Below the pieces are notes generated by a model. It had not been told where the DNA came from and did not search any database. It saw nothing but the letters and a program-made list of their open reading frames with translations. A stretch of 64,000 bases of DNA. It comes from Pelodera strongyloides (Eukaryota > Nematoda > Chromadorea > Rhabditida > Rhabditidae). Numbering within the stretch: the stretch's first letter is position 1; each line of letters starts with the position of its first letter. This document shows positions 26,401-34,660 of the stretch, piece after piece. The position numbers and the translations under genes are program-made. The stretch spans positions 888,001-952,000 of the forward strand of contig JAANDG010000003.1 of assembly GCA_036852015.1 (NCBI GenBank), in the 5' to 3' direction.

Positions 26401-29400
26401 TAGATCATGAATGTAAAGGAGAAGTGGGCAAGAAAGAAATTTTAGCCCATAATCAAATTTTTCTGTTGAAGCGAAATACCGGCCGGTTTTTGAAAACATC
26501 GAGTACACCAGCATTCTTATGCAGCTGATGCACATTACCACAAATTAGAATAAAAGAAAATCGAACTAAATTCGAGAGGTTAGCAGAAATACATAAGAAT
26601 TCATACATAAGAATGCGTTTCAAAAACCGGCCGGTCTTTCGCTTTTCAAAACCCCTAACTTTTCGAGAAACTTGTCAGCTATAAAATAGCGTCGCGTGGG
26701 TCACACAATGTTGATTATTTATTTATCAATTTTTTTTTTACAAACTATGTATCCTTACTTGCTGGCATGTATACATGTTTGAGTATGTGTACCAACGTTT
26801 TTAGAATACTACTTTTGCATTTACGTATTGTTAGTTTCACCAAGTGCAACAAAAAACCGGTGAAATTGTAACTTCTATTTTTGTTTGGGCCTGGGAAAGA
26901 CCTTTTGCAGTCTAAAAAAACATCGGGGCAATGTTTCAAAATTGTTTGTGCTTCAAGCTTCGAGCTATTTTTGCCCCATTTGGATTTGGGCCCCACGAGG
27001 CTCTCGCCCTGTGTTTATGAACGCTAGTGTTTTCGAAACATTCATTCCGCGTCTTTTTATAGACATATGATTTCTGTATATGTATCTGTTTATGTGTTAT
27101 TCAATGAACTCTTATGTGCCACAACTACATATAGGATATTAGCAATAACAAATGTATGAAACATGATGGCTGAAACGGGAGGTCCCTGCTATGAAAAGAA
27201 ACTAAAACACAAAGAACTGATCGGACTTGACAGACTAGACTCAACTGAATATTCGATGGGTTATACCTTTTCCGACTTTACTTAATGTAACTAATATTAT
27301 AATTAATTGGATTTATATTTATGCTCGTTTAACATTCTCATCATCATACCTAACTCTAAACTACAATAACTGATCTACGAAATTAGACACCCAGACAAAT
27401 AGTGTAGGATAATCGTTACTGTAAATGTAACATATGTTCCCAGCTATGATGCTAATTATGTATATGACAAATGGTTTCGTTATATGTAACATTGCTTTCT
27501 CTTCATCATAATATTTGATGCACACCTCGGTGTTATTTAATAAATAAATAAATGTAGGGGCCATGGACATGTTGCCTGTTTCCGACGATGCAATGTTTTC
27601 AATGTTTTCGGTTGCGAAAAAATAAAGAGCACTAACATTTAAAGCTCGGGGGAAACAGCGAGAAATGACTGTAAATCATAATCATAATCGGACTTTTTAT
27701 ATTTTACCATTCTTATTACAGAGCGCGTGCCGAATTGTCAAAAATGCGGACAACATGGACGGAAAAATCGTTTAAAGGGACATAAGCGGGTGTGTCCGTT
27801 CAAGGATTGTGCGTGTCCCAAGGTTGGTGAGATACTTTGTTTGAAGCGGTGTGACACGTGGTTGGTGAAGTGTGTGTGTTGGAGACATGTGTCATATGCA
27901 AATTGTTTTGTTATGTGCCGGGAGGCACTTTGCATATAGTACATGAGGATACAGTTGTCAAGTCAAGAATACGCGTCACAAACCATGTGACATCCCACTT
28001 TACTTCAATGGCGCAAATGGGAATTTTATTGAGCTTTTTATATTTTTTCATATATAACTCTTCTTTCAATGTCGACTGAATATAAACCATTTATACATAT
28101 GCCTTATCCTAGATCAGCTGGCATTTTCAACATCTTATTTTCTTATTCTGTTTCTTTTTACCCAATAGGAATACTATATTTGGATTTCCACCATGTGCAA
28201 ATGTACATTTCATTGAAAAAGTGTTTCCCATAAGCTCCGTACCAGTGTGTGCAAAGGGAGTTGGGGTTTTGTTACTATTTACTGCGGGTGACCATTGCTA
28301 TTCCTGAAAAGCATCACACATTGTTGTGTGGGTTGTGACTGCATAAACAAAAAGTGACCAGCCGTTGTAGTTTGGAACTTGCACATTTGTCCCTTTGAAG
28401 GGACTTTGGAAAGGGGATATAGAGAGCGAGAGAGAGAGAGGGAAGAGCGAGAGCGAGGGAGCGAGAGAGAGAGAAATTAAAAGTTGCAATAAGATTTAAT
28501 AATGACCGGTGAACGTGCAAACCCAAACCAAGAAGGGTATTTATAGGATGTCACTGTAGAGTAATGGGCTACAGTTCTTTATGGCGTGAGGATACAATTT
28601 TCACAAAGTTGATCTTGTAAAACATATTTGAACCCATGTGTTCATTTTTTTGAGATTTTTTGAGACTCAGTCAGCCAATGATGCCCCATTTTTTGAAATT
28701 TGGCCGCACCGGTGATAATGACCGGTGCGGCCAAATTTCAAAAAAAAAATAACACGTCCTCTCAACATCCTCTCCCTCCCTTGAGAAATCAGCAGATCTT
28801 TAAGCACAAACTGATTTTTTTTGTTTCAGCCCTCCGAGGAATTAAAATAAGAATCGAGAAAGTCGAGCAACTTAGCATAAACACGTAAGAATTGAGTTGT
28901 CCACGATGCGTTTCAAAAACCGGACGCTAGTTCGCTTATTGTTAGTGAAACAATTTCTCATCATCATTTCCAAATTCACATACGCATCGTTTGCCATGAT
29001 TTCTCATAATCTTATTATATAAAGGAGAAGAGTTTGTCACGGGTTTGTTTTTATGTGCACAACGAAAGCTGTTCATAAAGAAAATTCTTCGAGAGAAAGA
29101 GCATACAAAATCTTTGCCGCTGGCGAGATTCGAACCCACAGCAGTGGGCAACCTCTCGATTCACAGTCCAACCCTCTACCGGTTGAGCTATGCCAGCTTA
29201 TCATAAGGGTAACAATCTGCTCTTCATAGAGCACCGTCAATGGCAAATTTGCATGGTAGCATTAGTCGAGTGGAGATCCAAACTGATTATTATACGTTTC
29301 CACAATCAGAGACGTGTGAGTGTAAGTGGCACGGAAGAGAAAGAGACGAGAGTTAACTTTTTACATTGTAGCAATTCTTTTTTTAAATAGGGAAACAATC

Positions 29401-32400
29401 GGCCGAAGGCCGATTCCTCCAGTCGGAGAAGAGCCCGTAGGGCTCTTCGAACGGCTGGTATTCTATAAATACACGCAGACTCTTGAGAAATCACATGTCT
29501 ACAACTTTCTAGCAGATGTAGAGACGGATGTCTGGTAAATGTGCAAAGCAGCTTGCCTAGTTACCAGGAAATCGGGATTTTCTGTATTTGTATAAACAAG
29601 TCAGAAATCTAACATAAAGAAAAGGGCATTCGCGAGAAGTCATAAAACATTTATTCAAATATAATCTTTTGTAAAAGCAACATGTTTTCACTAAGAATTC
29701 CGGAGAACGCACACGAGACGTAAACAATCCATTATTAAGAAACCTAAAGAATTAATAAAGTTTCCAAGCGCTCCTTCAATAATGAAATGGAACACTGTTT
29801 GCTAGTGTTAATTCCCAGAATTTTACGTAGCCAAAAGTATTTTATGTAATGATAGTTCATAAATCGGCAATGGTCATATTTCAAATGAACTTTCCGTAGG
29901 GAAAGCGGGTGATTAGAACACTGAGTATTTTATTGATAAAGCGTGATGAGGAATTGGCTTGTGAATTGATAAGGACTTGAGCAAAGTCATACGCTTAGGT
30001 AAGCCATAAGCTCGACTCCTGGTTGGTGGAACTTACACAATATTGGACATGAGCCGACATTAAAGGGACAGGCCCATCAAATTAAACCTATATTTACGAT
30101 TTCGTCTTAATTTTTATTAAAAGTGTTTATTACAATATATGCAAACCAAATTTTATCGACATTCACCCCGGGGAACTTTTTCCGACGAGCGCATCCACAA
30201 ATGTATACCGTTGCCTGGCCCTTCCTCTCGTTATCTATCCGCTCTGGTTGTCTGCTCTCTCGGTTTTTTTCTCTGGCACCTCTTTATTGAGCATACTCTC
30301 TCATGCGTAATTTTGTAACTGTTTTATAACATACGAGAAGTAAAAGAATTATTAGGACTAAATGGATGCAAATACGGTACCCTTATGAGTTGGGGTCGGC
30401 GTAAAAAAGTTCCCCGGGGTCAATGTGTATAAAAATTAGTGTGTATATAATGTAATAAACGCTGCTAATAAAAAATAACATGAAATAGTAAATATACGTT
30501 TATTTTGATGGGCATGTCCCTTTAATTTAGCATGGCAAACACACAAATTAAGGTTCTTGTACTAAATTAAGATATTTTTCAGTGCCAAGTCGTAACGGAA
30601 CGTCAGAAGCTGATGGCCGATCAGATCAAAATACGCCGTCGTCAGCGCAAGGACACTTTGATGAGCTTGACGCGCGAGAACCTCGCCGCGACTCTGAATG
30701 CCGCGGCGGCGGTTGCCGCAGGACAAATCAACTTTGGCAACATCAACTTCAACAACATCAATGCGGCCCTTTTATGTGAGTTAAAAGTTCTAATTTCCGT
30801 CCATATGATATTTCGAACTGTATAAATTTCGGAAATTAGAAAATAAGAAATGCTCTGTTTTATGGGGGGGGGAGGGAGGGATGGAAACTGAAGTTTGGTG
30901 GTCAATGTTCTTTTCCGTTTAGAATTGCTATTAAAATGAGCATTTTTTTATATGAAGATGTCATTAATAGAAAAAAAAGCTGAATACTTTCGCACTAACC
31001 AAATTTCTCTATCATATTTTTGTGATTATTTGCCAAACATAACAAACTGTTTCGCGTGTCCCTGACCGTAATTCATTTACTATTATTGTCCAAAACACTT
31101 TATTAATTTTATTTTCGTAATATTACTACGTCGTTGACGTTTACGCAAAGCTTGGCCATGTTGACATCAACGGAAATTCTAAACAGGCCGGAGTACATTC
31201 CTGTTCATTGAGCATTGCGCTTATCGTGAACATAATCAAAACCTAATCGGTTTATTGTCTTTGATCCTTTTTCCAAAGCCAAATAAGCTGATGTCTATGT
31301 TTAGCCGAAACAGACTATTTCTGTCTCGCATGTTTATTCTAGAATGTACCACCAACAAAATAGCTTAAATGGATAGGTTCATCTCAAATCACCTCTCTTT
31401 TTATTGTTTTTATTAATAAAAGCACAAATATCATTCACAATGAGAATTAAATCAATCACAGAACCATACGCCTCGCAGAAGAAGCTTTCTTTATTGGAAA
31501 CTAGGCGATCGGAAGCCAAAATCTAAACGCAAAAACTAATACCGTACACAGATCGCGCGGGCTAGTGGCAATTAGCCAAGTTACAAATACAAACTACGCT
31601 CTGCCAGCGATTAAATGATAATTCAACGTGGGACATAATGTCCTGCCGAGTGCAGTTTGTAACTTAATCGCGCGATCTGTGTACGGTATTAGTTTTTGCG
31701 TTTAGATTTTAGCTTCCGATCACCTAGTTTCCAATAAAGGAAGCTTCTTCTGCGAGGCGTATTGTTCTGTGATTGATTTACTTTTCATTGTGAATGATAC
31801 TTGTGTTATTATTAATAAAAACAATAAAAAGAGGGGTGATTTGAGATGAACCTATCCCTTTAAGAATGTAATATATCAAGGCTTTTAGTGTATTTGTATT
31901 TAGAGATGAGTCCAATCACATGTGGCAAGAATACGTCAGATTCGTAGGATGCTCATTCGTAGAATATTGTATAATCGTGTTTACGAAATATATACACAAA
32001 ACACACAGGAAATTTTCGTGATCTTTGTAACAGTCTATGCTGACAATGAGGGTGAGAATGCCGAAATGATGAGGGCGCAAGAATGATTTTTTTTAGAAAA
32101 GTTATAAAAAGAAAGGGTACACGTACACAGGCTGGAGCCAGGAGGACCAGCTACCTACGTAATACCTACATGAGCATTTTGCGCTCCATTCAAACGATCA
32201 AGCTATCGTTCGCCAAGCAGTGCTCGCGACGCTAAATATGCCAATTTTTCTCGTATTTATACTAACAACTTACTATTCGAAATTCGAAGGCTATGGGTAA
32301 GGCGCTTATCGAGAAAAATATAAAATGTAGAGAGTTGTCATGAAAATGGTGATTGAGTATTGATTGATTGATCCATTTAATTATCGATTGATCTCAGATC

Positions 32401-33657
32401 ATTTTCAGACGGACAGATGAACGGTTGTGCTGGACAGAATGGTCTGAGCACGTCGCCAACAAACTCTTCCGAATCGAGTGCCTACTCTCCGCCGGCGTCG
32501 TCCGTACCGCAGCTGATACCGGTTCCTACCACCACCACCGCCGACCTCAGTTCCATCTTATTCAACGCGGCGAACTCGGCGGAAAATTGCCTGGCGAATA
32601 TTAGAATTTCTGACAACTTCAGATTACCGACCACCTTATCTACGTCATTGGGTAGGAATATATGTATAGTACAATAGTTTGCTGCCCTTTGTGGTACTGT
32701 AGATTGTGCGACTCTAACGGAACTTAGGCTCCGGTAATCTGGGCTAATGGTTGTGTTCCACTACTGACTACATATTTACGCGGCTTACAACTATATGCCC
32801 GTCATTTCAGCTAGCTCAGTCATTATGACTCCTACGTCTCTATCTGGCGGAGATCTGGGATCCGAACCTATGTTAACGGATTCACTTGCCCCGCCATCAG
32901 GCTTACCTGCTCCAACTCCGATCATCCACTTTCCGACAACGATGATGTCATCGACTGTCGGCGTGTCATCAGAACCGACACCGAACACTCCCACCACGCC
33001 AACCACATCAGGTATGAACTTATGTATTTATTATGAACCTGTGGAAGAAAAATTAAAATGTCTTCTATATAGATTCGTTCATCTACACACCACAAGCGCA
33101 AGTCGATTATGCCTGGGTTCCGCTGTTCACTCGCCTGGTTTCTAAAGCCATATAACTTTTTGAAATGTATGATGGACAACTACATTTTTTATGGTAGTGA
33201 GCTCGAACAGTTATCCAAAATTCGTTTCAAAAACCGGCTGCTATATGCTTTAACTAAAAGCAAGTGGTATTGATTCTAATCTAAAAAGTGTTATGATATT
33301 AGGAAACTGGAGTAGACTGCATCGGTACTGTTCGGTGGGACCAGAGGTACAAGTGCAGACTGAGCTCAGAAATTCTTTTAGATTGTAATTTTACAAAAAA
33401 ATGCTTTAGGAATTTTGGCTCCGGTCGCTCTGAACCCTGGCGCCAGTGCGGCTCTTCCCTTGACATTCCAGTTTCCGCTGCTTTTCAACGAACAGATCTT
33501 ACAACAGCTGCTTGAGAACTACAAACAGTCGCTCCTGAATGAGCAAGTCAACGGGACGGGAGCTCTTCTCGAGAAGAGCATCGACGACGTAGTCATGACG
33601 TCCATAGGAGACTCCGTGCAGACGTCGAACAGCATTATCGACGTTTGTTCTATATGA
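11406..33657 (+). CDS. dmd-3: Double DM-domain transcription factor (DMD-3/MAB-3-like), 9 coding exons
   Basis: Predicted nuclear zinc-finger transcription factor of the doublesex/mab-3 family, which controls sexual differentiation. Exons: 11406-11469, 12451-12513, 12771-12885, 13974-14086, 27722-27822, 30583-30775, 32409-32651, 32811-33011, 33410-33657. All junctions are GT-AG, all phases match, and the total is 1341 nt (446 aa plus stop). DM1 (about residues 51-97) shows the CQRCLNHG and HKCECPFANCSCEKC zinc ligands. DM2 (about 122-170) shows CQKCGQHG, GHKRVCPFKDCACPKC and the basic recognition helix MADQIKIRRRQRKD. The C-terminal half is rich in Ser/Thr/Pro, then has an acidic/hydrophobic tail. 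Two DM domains in one protein are known from nematode MAB-3 and DMD-3. The DMD-3 call rests on the DM2 helix and long tail and is less certain than the family. The two first short exons are the weakest part of the model. Confidence 0.85.
12017..12034 (+). repeat. Poly-G run
   Basis: G run interrupted by one A; length may be unreliable. Confidence 0.7.
12236..12391. mobile_element. Diverged family A MITE in DM intron 1
   Basis: GCGGTTTTTGAAACGCATCC on the left, family-typical centre (CTAATTTATGCTTATTTGCA), and a decayed right end. It ends about 60 bp before exon 2. Confidence 0.65.
12451..12513 (+). CDS. DM gene exon 2, 63-nt in-frame exon
   Basis: A 63-nt open segment between acceptor CCCTTTCAG (ending 12450) and donor GTAATC (12514). 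It begins with two bases of a codon and ends with one, matching both neighbours. It encodes about 21 residues (MFNDQNTSPLPLYKLVSKLS). Its length is a multiple of three and it carries no domain, so it may be alternatively included. Confidence 0.6.
12771..12885 (+). CDS. DM gene exon 3: first DM zinc module
   Basis: Acceptor CTTTTCCCAG ends at 12770 and donor GTGAGT starts at 12886. The exon encodes residues 43-80, HKRVYFCQRCLNHG through ANCSCE and most of the following Lys codon. Cysteine and histidine spacing is that of a complete DM zinc module. The final cysteine and the basic helix are supplied by exon 4. Confidence 0.92.
13126..13645. mobile_element. Family B MITE, split by a nested MITE
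   Basis: Left end TTAAAGCAATATAACGGTCG and right end AAGCCGGATGTTATACCGTT. The body is interrupted at 13166-13515 by a different TTAA element. Removing the insert leaves a single TTAA in the expected place. Confidence 0.75.
13166..13515. mobile_element. TTAA foldback MITE, family F, nested in family B
   Basis: TTAAAGGGATCGGTTCACCT and its complement flank arms of about 140 bp. TTAA is duplicated at both borders within the older family B element. Confidence 0.82.
13791..13958. mobile_element. TTAA MITE, family B, 15 bp before DM exon 4
   Basis: TTAAAGCGGTATGTCATCCC at the left; AAATCGGATGCCGCTTTAA at the right. Only TTCAAGTTTTTCAG-type acceptor sequence separates it from exon 4. Confidence 0.78.
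13974..14086 (+). CDS. DM gene exon 4: end of DM1 and linker
   Basis: Acceptor AGTTTTTCAG ends at 13973 and donor GTAGGA starts at 14087. It encodes CYLVEKRRVLNTQLHELEE, the last zinc ligand plus the helical tail of DM1, then an acidic linker (VAELCESDNLDELPVGAG). A MITE ends only 15 bp upstream of this exon. Confidence 0.9.
14142..14290. mobile_element. Family B MITE, left half
   Basis: AGAGCGGTACCTCACCCGG with GACAACCGCATTCCCATGTA matches family B; the right end is absent. Confidence 0.55.
14783..14868 (+). repeat. GA-rich microsatellite
   Basis: Purine-only GA/GGA tract in DM intron 4. Confidence 0.8.
15666..15850. mobile_element. Family B MITE
   Basis: AAAGCGGTATTACATCCGG at the left, AAAAACCGGATGTTAACCAC then TTTAA at the right. 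Right TTAA intact, left site mutated to TCAA. Confidence 0.75.
16736..16815 (-). mobile_element. tRNA-like SINE fragment
   Basis: Minus strand GGTGCAGTGTTCTAAAGCGA and CCAGGTTCGAGTTCGAACCA resemble A and B boxes; the second is a palindrome. Ends in a G/C homopolymer run. Confidence 0.35.
19080..19465. mobile_element. Possible TTAA element, family H
   Basis: TTAAAGGGCATGTCAAGGGG and GGCTTGACAGTCCCTTTAA form short imperfect inverted ends at TTAA. The interior is not palindromic but has a GC-rich block (19227-19290). Confidence 0.5.
19489..19520 (+). repeat. Dispersed repeat, copy 1
   Basis: ACGGCTATCGCCGCCTGAGG occurs here and, with one change (GAGA), at 38704. Confidence 0.5.
19678..20099. 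mobile_element. Foldback MITE, family E
   Basis: AAGGGGGAGGCTCACGAGAA and TTCTTGTGAGCCTCCTCCTT pair as ends. The arms are nearly complementary over about 190 bp (ATTTCCATAGTGGGCATGCA and its complement at the tip). Right TTAA intact, left CTAA. Confidence 0.85.
20947..21049 (+). CDS. Candidate extra or alternative exon inside DM gene intron 4
   Basis: A 103-nt open segment lies between acceptor ACTCTGTCAG and a near-perfect donor A|GTAAGT. It encodes about 34 residues including MENLEEKFHLTLSAIKSVLE and then PDGVSYT. It ends with one spare base, which joins exon 5 in frame (Lys-Arg-Val-Pro before DM2). Its start phase does not fit exon 4, so it would need another exon upstream or its own start, for example the ATG at 20968. 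It could define a DM2-only isoform. The splice signals are seen; use of the exon is inferred. Confidence 0.35.
21385..21567. mobile_element. TTAA MITE, family B, stacked on family E
   Basis: TTAAAGCGTAGGCACGGCCC at the left; TCCGGGCATTAGTACGCTTT at the right. Its right TTAA is also the left TTAA of the next element. Confidence 0.75.
21564..21972. mobile_element. TTAA foldback MITE, family E
   Basis: Same family as 19678-20099, with intact TTAA at both ends. Abuts a family B MITE on a shared TTAA. Confidence 0.85.
23536..24001. mobile_element. TTAA foldback MITE, family C
   Basis: Tips AGGGACAGGCCTATCAAATT and complement, both at TTAA. The centre contains CCCGGGGAAC and its complement. Nearly identical to the copy at 30060-30525. 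Its right TTAA is also the left TTAA of the next MITE. Confidence 0.88.
23998..24176. mobile_element. TTAA MITE, family A, middle of a three-element stack
   Basis: TTAAAGCGAAATACCGGCCG at the left; right end GCCGTTATTTCGCTTTAA. It shares its TTAA with family C on the left and family D on the right. Confidence 0.85.
24173..24606. mobile_element. TTAA foldback MITE, family D, third of the stack
   Basis: TTAAAGGATCGCAGTCACTC and complement of the same at the right end. Arms include GTAGAAAAGTAGTTCTACTT and its complement. Shares its left TTAA with the family A element. Confidence 0.85.
24730..24900. mobile_element. TTAA MITE, family A
   Basis: TTAAAGCGAAATACAGGTCG at the left and GTTATTTCGCTTTTAA at the right, with the usual centre. 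Lies 124 bp after the triple stack. Confidence 0.8.
25436..25457 (+). repeat. Poly-G run
   Basis: 22 consecutive G; the length is likely unstable or mis-assembled. Confidence 0.75.
26234..26335 (+). repeat. Direct repeat copy 1
   Basis: GTAGGGGCCCTGGACATGTT, GCCTGTTTCCGAC and CAATGTTTTCAATGTTTTCG recur at 27555-27656, just before DM exon 5. Confidence 0.65.
26466..26649. mobile_element. Family A MITE in DM intron 4
   Basis: GAAGCGAAATACCGGCCGG at the left, ACCGGCCGGTCTTTCGCTTT at the right. Terminal TTAA sites have mutated. Confidence 0.75.
27462..27555 (+). mobile_element. LINE 3' end with (AAAT)n tail
   Basis: TTTCGTTATATGTAACATTG, CTTTCTCTTCATCATAATAT and TGCACACCTCGGTGTTATTT end in (AATAAATA)n. 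Two relatives lie at 44441 and 51656. Confidence 0.55.
27555..27656 (+). repeat. Direct repeat copy 2, 65 bp before DM exon 5
   Basis: Second copy of the 26234-26335 sequence, directly after a LINE tail. Confidence 0.65.
27722..27822 (+). CDS. DM gene exon 5: second DM zinc module
   Basis: Acceptor CTTATTACAG ends at 27721 and donor GTTGGT starts at 27823. It encodes RVPNCQKCGQHGRKNR, then LKGHKRVCPFKDCACPK, a full set of DM zinc ligands except the last cysteine, which exon 6 supplies. The preceding intron is 13.6 kb, and a MITE begins about 17 bp after the donor. Confidence 0.92.
27839..28005. mobile_element. Family B-like MITE right after DM exon 5 donor
   Basis: TTTGAAGCGGTGTGACACGT and CACAAACCATGTGACATCCC form inverted ends. 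The centre has ATATGCAAATT and TTTGCATATAGTACATG as in family B. Begins about 17 bp after the donor. Confidence 0.6.
28424..28475 (+). repeat. GA-rich microsatellite
   Basis: Purine-only GA/GCGA tract in DM intron 5. Confidence 0.8.
28689..28745. repeat. Perfect 25-bp hairpin in DM intron 5
   Basis: Arms 28689-28713 and 28721-28745 are exact complements (core AAATTTGGCCGCACCGGT) with a 7-nt loop GATAATG. The outer end is a T run pairing with an A run. Confidence 0.75.
28848..28940. mobile_element. Right half of a family A MITE
   Basis: AGCAACTTAGCATAAACACG followed by CGATGCGTTTCAAAAACCGG and GTTCGCTTA. The left half is missing. Confidence 0.6.
29112..29202 (-). mobile_element. tRNA-like sequence (SINE fragment or tRNA pseudogene)
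   Basis: On the minus strand: GCTGGCATAGCTCAACCGGT (A-box-like, D arm) and, further on, GTGGGTTCGAATCTCGCC (B box, T arm). A seven-base loop with GTG sits in anticodon position, followed by a long variable region. The acceptor stem does not pair properly, so this is not a functional tRNA gene. Pol III boxes suggest a tRNA-derived SINE. Confidence 0.55.
30060..30525. mobile_element. TTAA foldback MITE, family C
   Basis: Same length and almost the same sequence as 23536-24001, in the same orientation, with TTAA at both ends. It ends 57 bp upstream of DM gene exon 6. Confidence 0.88.
30583..30775 (+). CDS. DM gene exon 6: DM2 recognition helix
   Basis: Acceptor GATATTTTTCAG ends at 30582 and donor GTGAGT starts at 30776. 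It opens with Cys, the last zinc ligand, and the C-terminal DNA-recognition helix VVTERQKLMADQIKIRRRQ. An Ala- and Asn-rich stretch follows (residues about 185-216). A MITE ends 57 bp upstream. Confidence 0.93.
31365..31863. mobile_element. TTAA foldback MITE, family F, in DM intron 6
   Basis: TTAAATGGATAGGTTCATCT at the left; AGATGAACCTATCCCTTTAA at the right. Long arms include CGCCTCGCAGAAGAAGCTT and AATACCGTACACAGATCGCG. Confidence 0.85.
32409..32651 (+). CDS. DM gene exon 7: Ser/Pro/Thr-rich region
   Basis: Acceptor GATCATTTTCAG ends at 32408 and donor GTAGGA starts at 32652. It encodes about 81 residues rich in Ser, Pro, Thr and Asn (SSESSAYSPPASSVPQLIPV is typical). No named domain was recognised. 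Phase matches both neighbours. Confidence 0.85.
32811..33011 (+). CDS. DM gene exon 8: Pro/Thr/Ser-rich region
   Basis: Acceptor CGTCATTTCAG ends at 32810 and donor GTATGA starts at 33012. It encodes about 67 low-complexity residues (for example PAPTPIIHFPTT and PTPNTPTTPTTS), a likely disordered regulatory segment. Phase fits both sides. Confidence 0.83.
33141..33253. mobile_element. Shortened family B MITE in DM intron 8
   Basis: CTAAAGCCATATAACTTTTT and TTTCAAAAACCGGCTGCTAT plus GCTTTAA are family ends; the centre is deleted. Confidence 0.6.
33410..33657 (+). CDS. DM gene exon 9: conserved-looking C terminus and stop
   Basis: Acceptor ATGCTTTAG ends at 33409; the TGA stop is at 33655-33657. 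It encodes FPLLFNEQILQQLLENYKQS, a helical and probably functional C-terminal motif, then an acidic tail ending in VCSI. A MITE starts 11 bp after the stop codon, so the 3' UTR begins in, or runs through, transposon sequence. Confidence 0.85.
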
Positions 33658-33668
33658 AGATTTACTTC

Positions 33669-33850
33669 GTGAAGCGAAATACCGGCCAGTTTTTGAAACG
33701 CATCGTGGACAACTGAATTCTTACGTATTTATGCATAGTTGCTCGAATTTAGCTCGATTTCTTATTCTAATTTATGTTCACTTGCATAAGCTGCACAATA
33801 ATGCTGATGTACTCGATGTGTTTCAAAAACTGGTCGGTATTTTGCTTTAA
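33669..33850. mobile_element. Family A MITE directly after the DM gene stop codon
   Basis: GAAGCGAAATACCGGCCAG at the left; CTGGTCGGTATTTTGCTTTAA at the right. It starts 11 bp after the stop of exon 9, so it must form part of the 3' UTR unless cleavage occurs at once. Confidence 0.82.
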
Positions 33851-34242
33851 AGTAACCATGAAGATTTGTATTTCCATGGGCCTGAGGCCTGAGCCTGATC
33901 CTTTAATTAGCCTTACGCAGTTCTAATTTTCTAATATCGGTACTGACATCTTTGATTCTGTATATAAGCGTGTGCACCGTGTTGTTTATTTTGTTATCAA
34001 ATTCCCTTACAATTCGTGGTATTTTATCGTTTCTTTCATTTTCATTCGATACGAGCATTGTTGTTTTTGTGTTCCCCCGACGCGTATGTTCTTTTAACTA
34101 TTATTTTCTTTATTTTCACTATGATTTTGACGCTTTTCCCTAATTATTTGACATACAACTAAATTGCTTTCCGGTTGTTTTATTATGAGTATTGTTATTG
34201 TTGGAAAACTGCAATATTTGTGCAAAATGTTGAAAAAGTGCA

Positions 34243-34660
34243 TTAAAGGGTCAGGCCCATTTCAAATGACCCCTATCTTTGATGATTCCATCTGATTCTC
34301 CATGTCAAATATAGTAGGATGCAATAATTTTCTAATTTTCAAGCGCAAAAATCACTCATTATTCAGCAATTTACCGTGAGCAGTCATACACATCTATCCA
34401 TCGCAGTTGGCACGCCCATTCGCGCTGATTGGCCGATATCGCAGTCGCCACGCCCAATAGAGCATAGTACCCAATTAGCGCGAAGGGGCGTGACAAATGC
34501 GGTAAATAGTTGGGTATGACTGGCAGGGGAAAATCGATGAATACTGCGTGAATTTTGCGCTTGAAAATTAGGAAAATAATGCATCCTACTATATTTGACA
34601 TGGAGAATCTGATGGAATCATCAAAGATAGGGGTCATTTGAAATGGGCCTGACCCTTTAA
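34243..34660. mobile_element. TTAA foldback MITE, family G
   Basis: TTAAAGGGTCAGGCCCATTT and complement at the right, both with TTAA. Outer arms of about 110 bp are almost perfectly complementary (TGATGATTCCATCTGATTCT). Confidence 0.87.

Noticed and set aside
29112..29202. Functional tRNA-His (anticodon GTG) gene
   Set aside because: Acceptor stem does not pair and the variable region is too long; kept as a tRNA-like SINE fragment.
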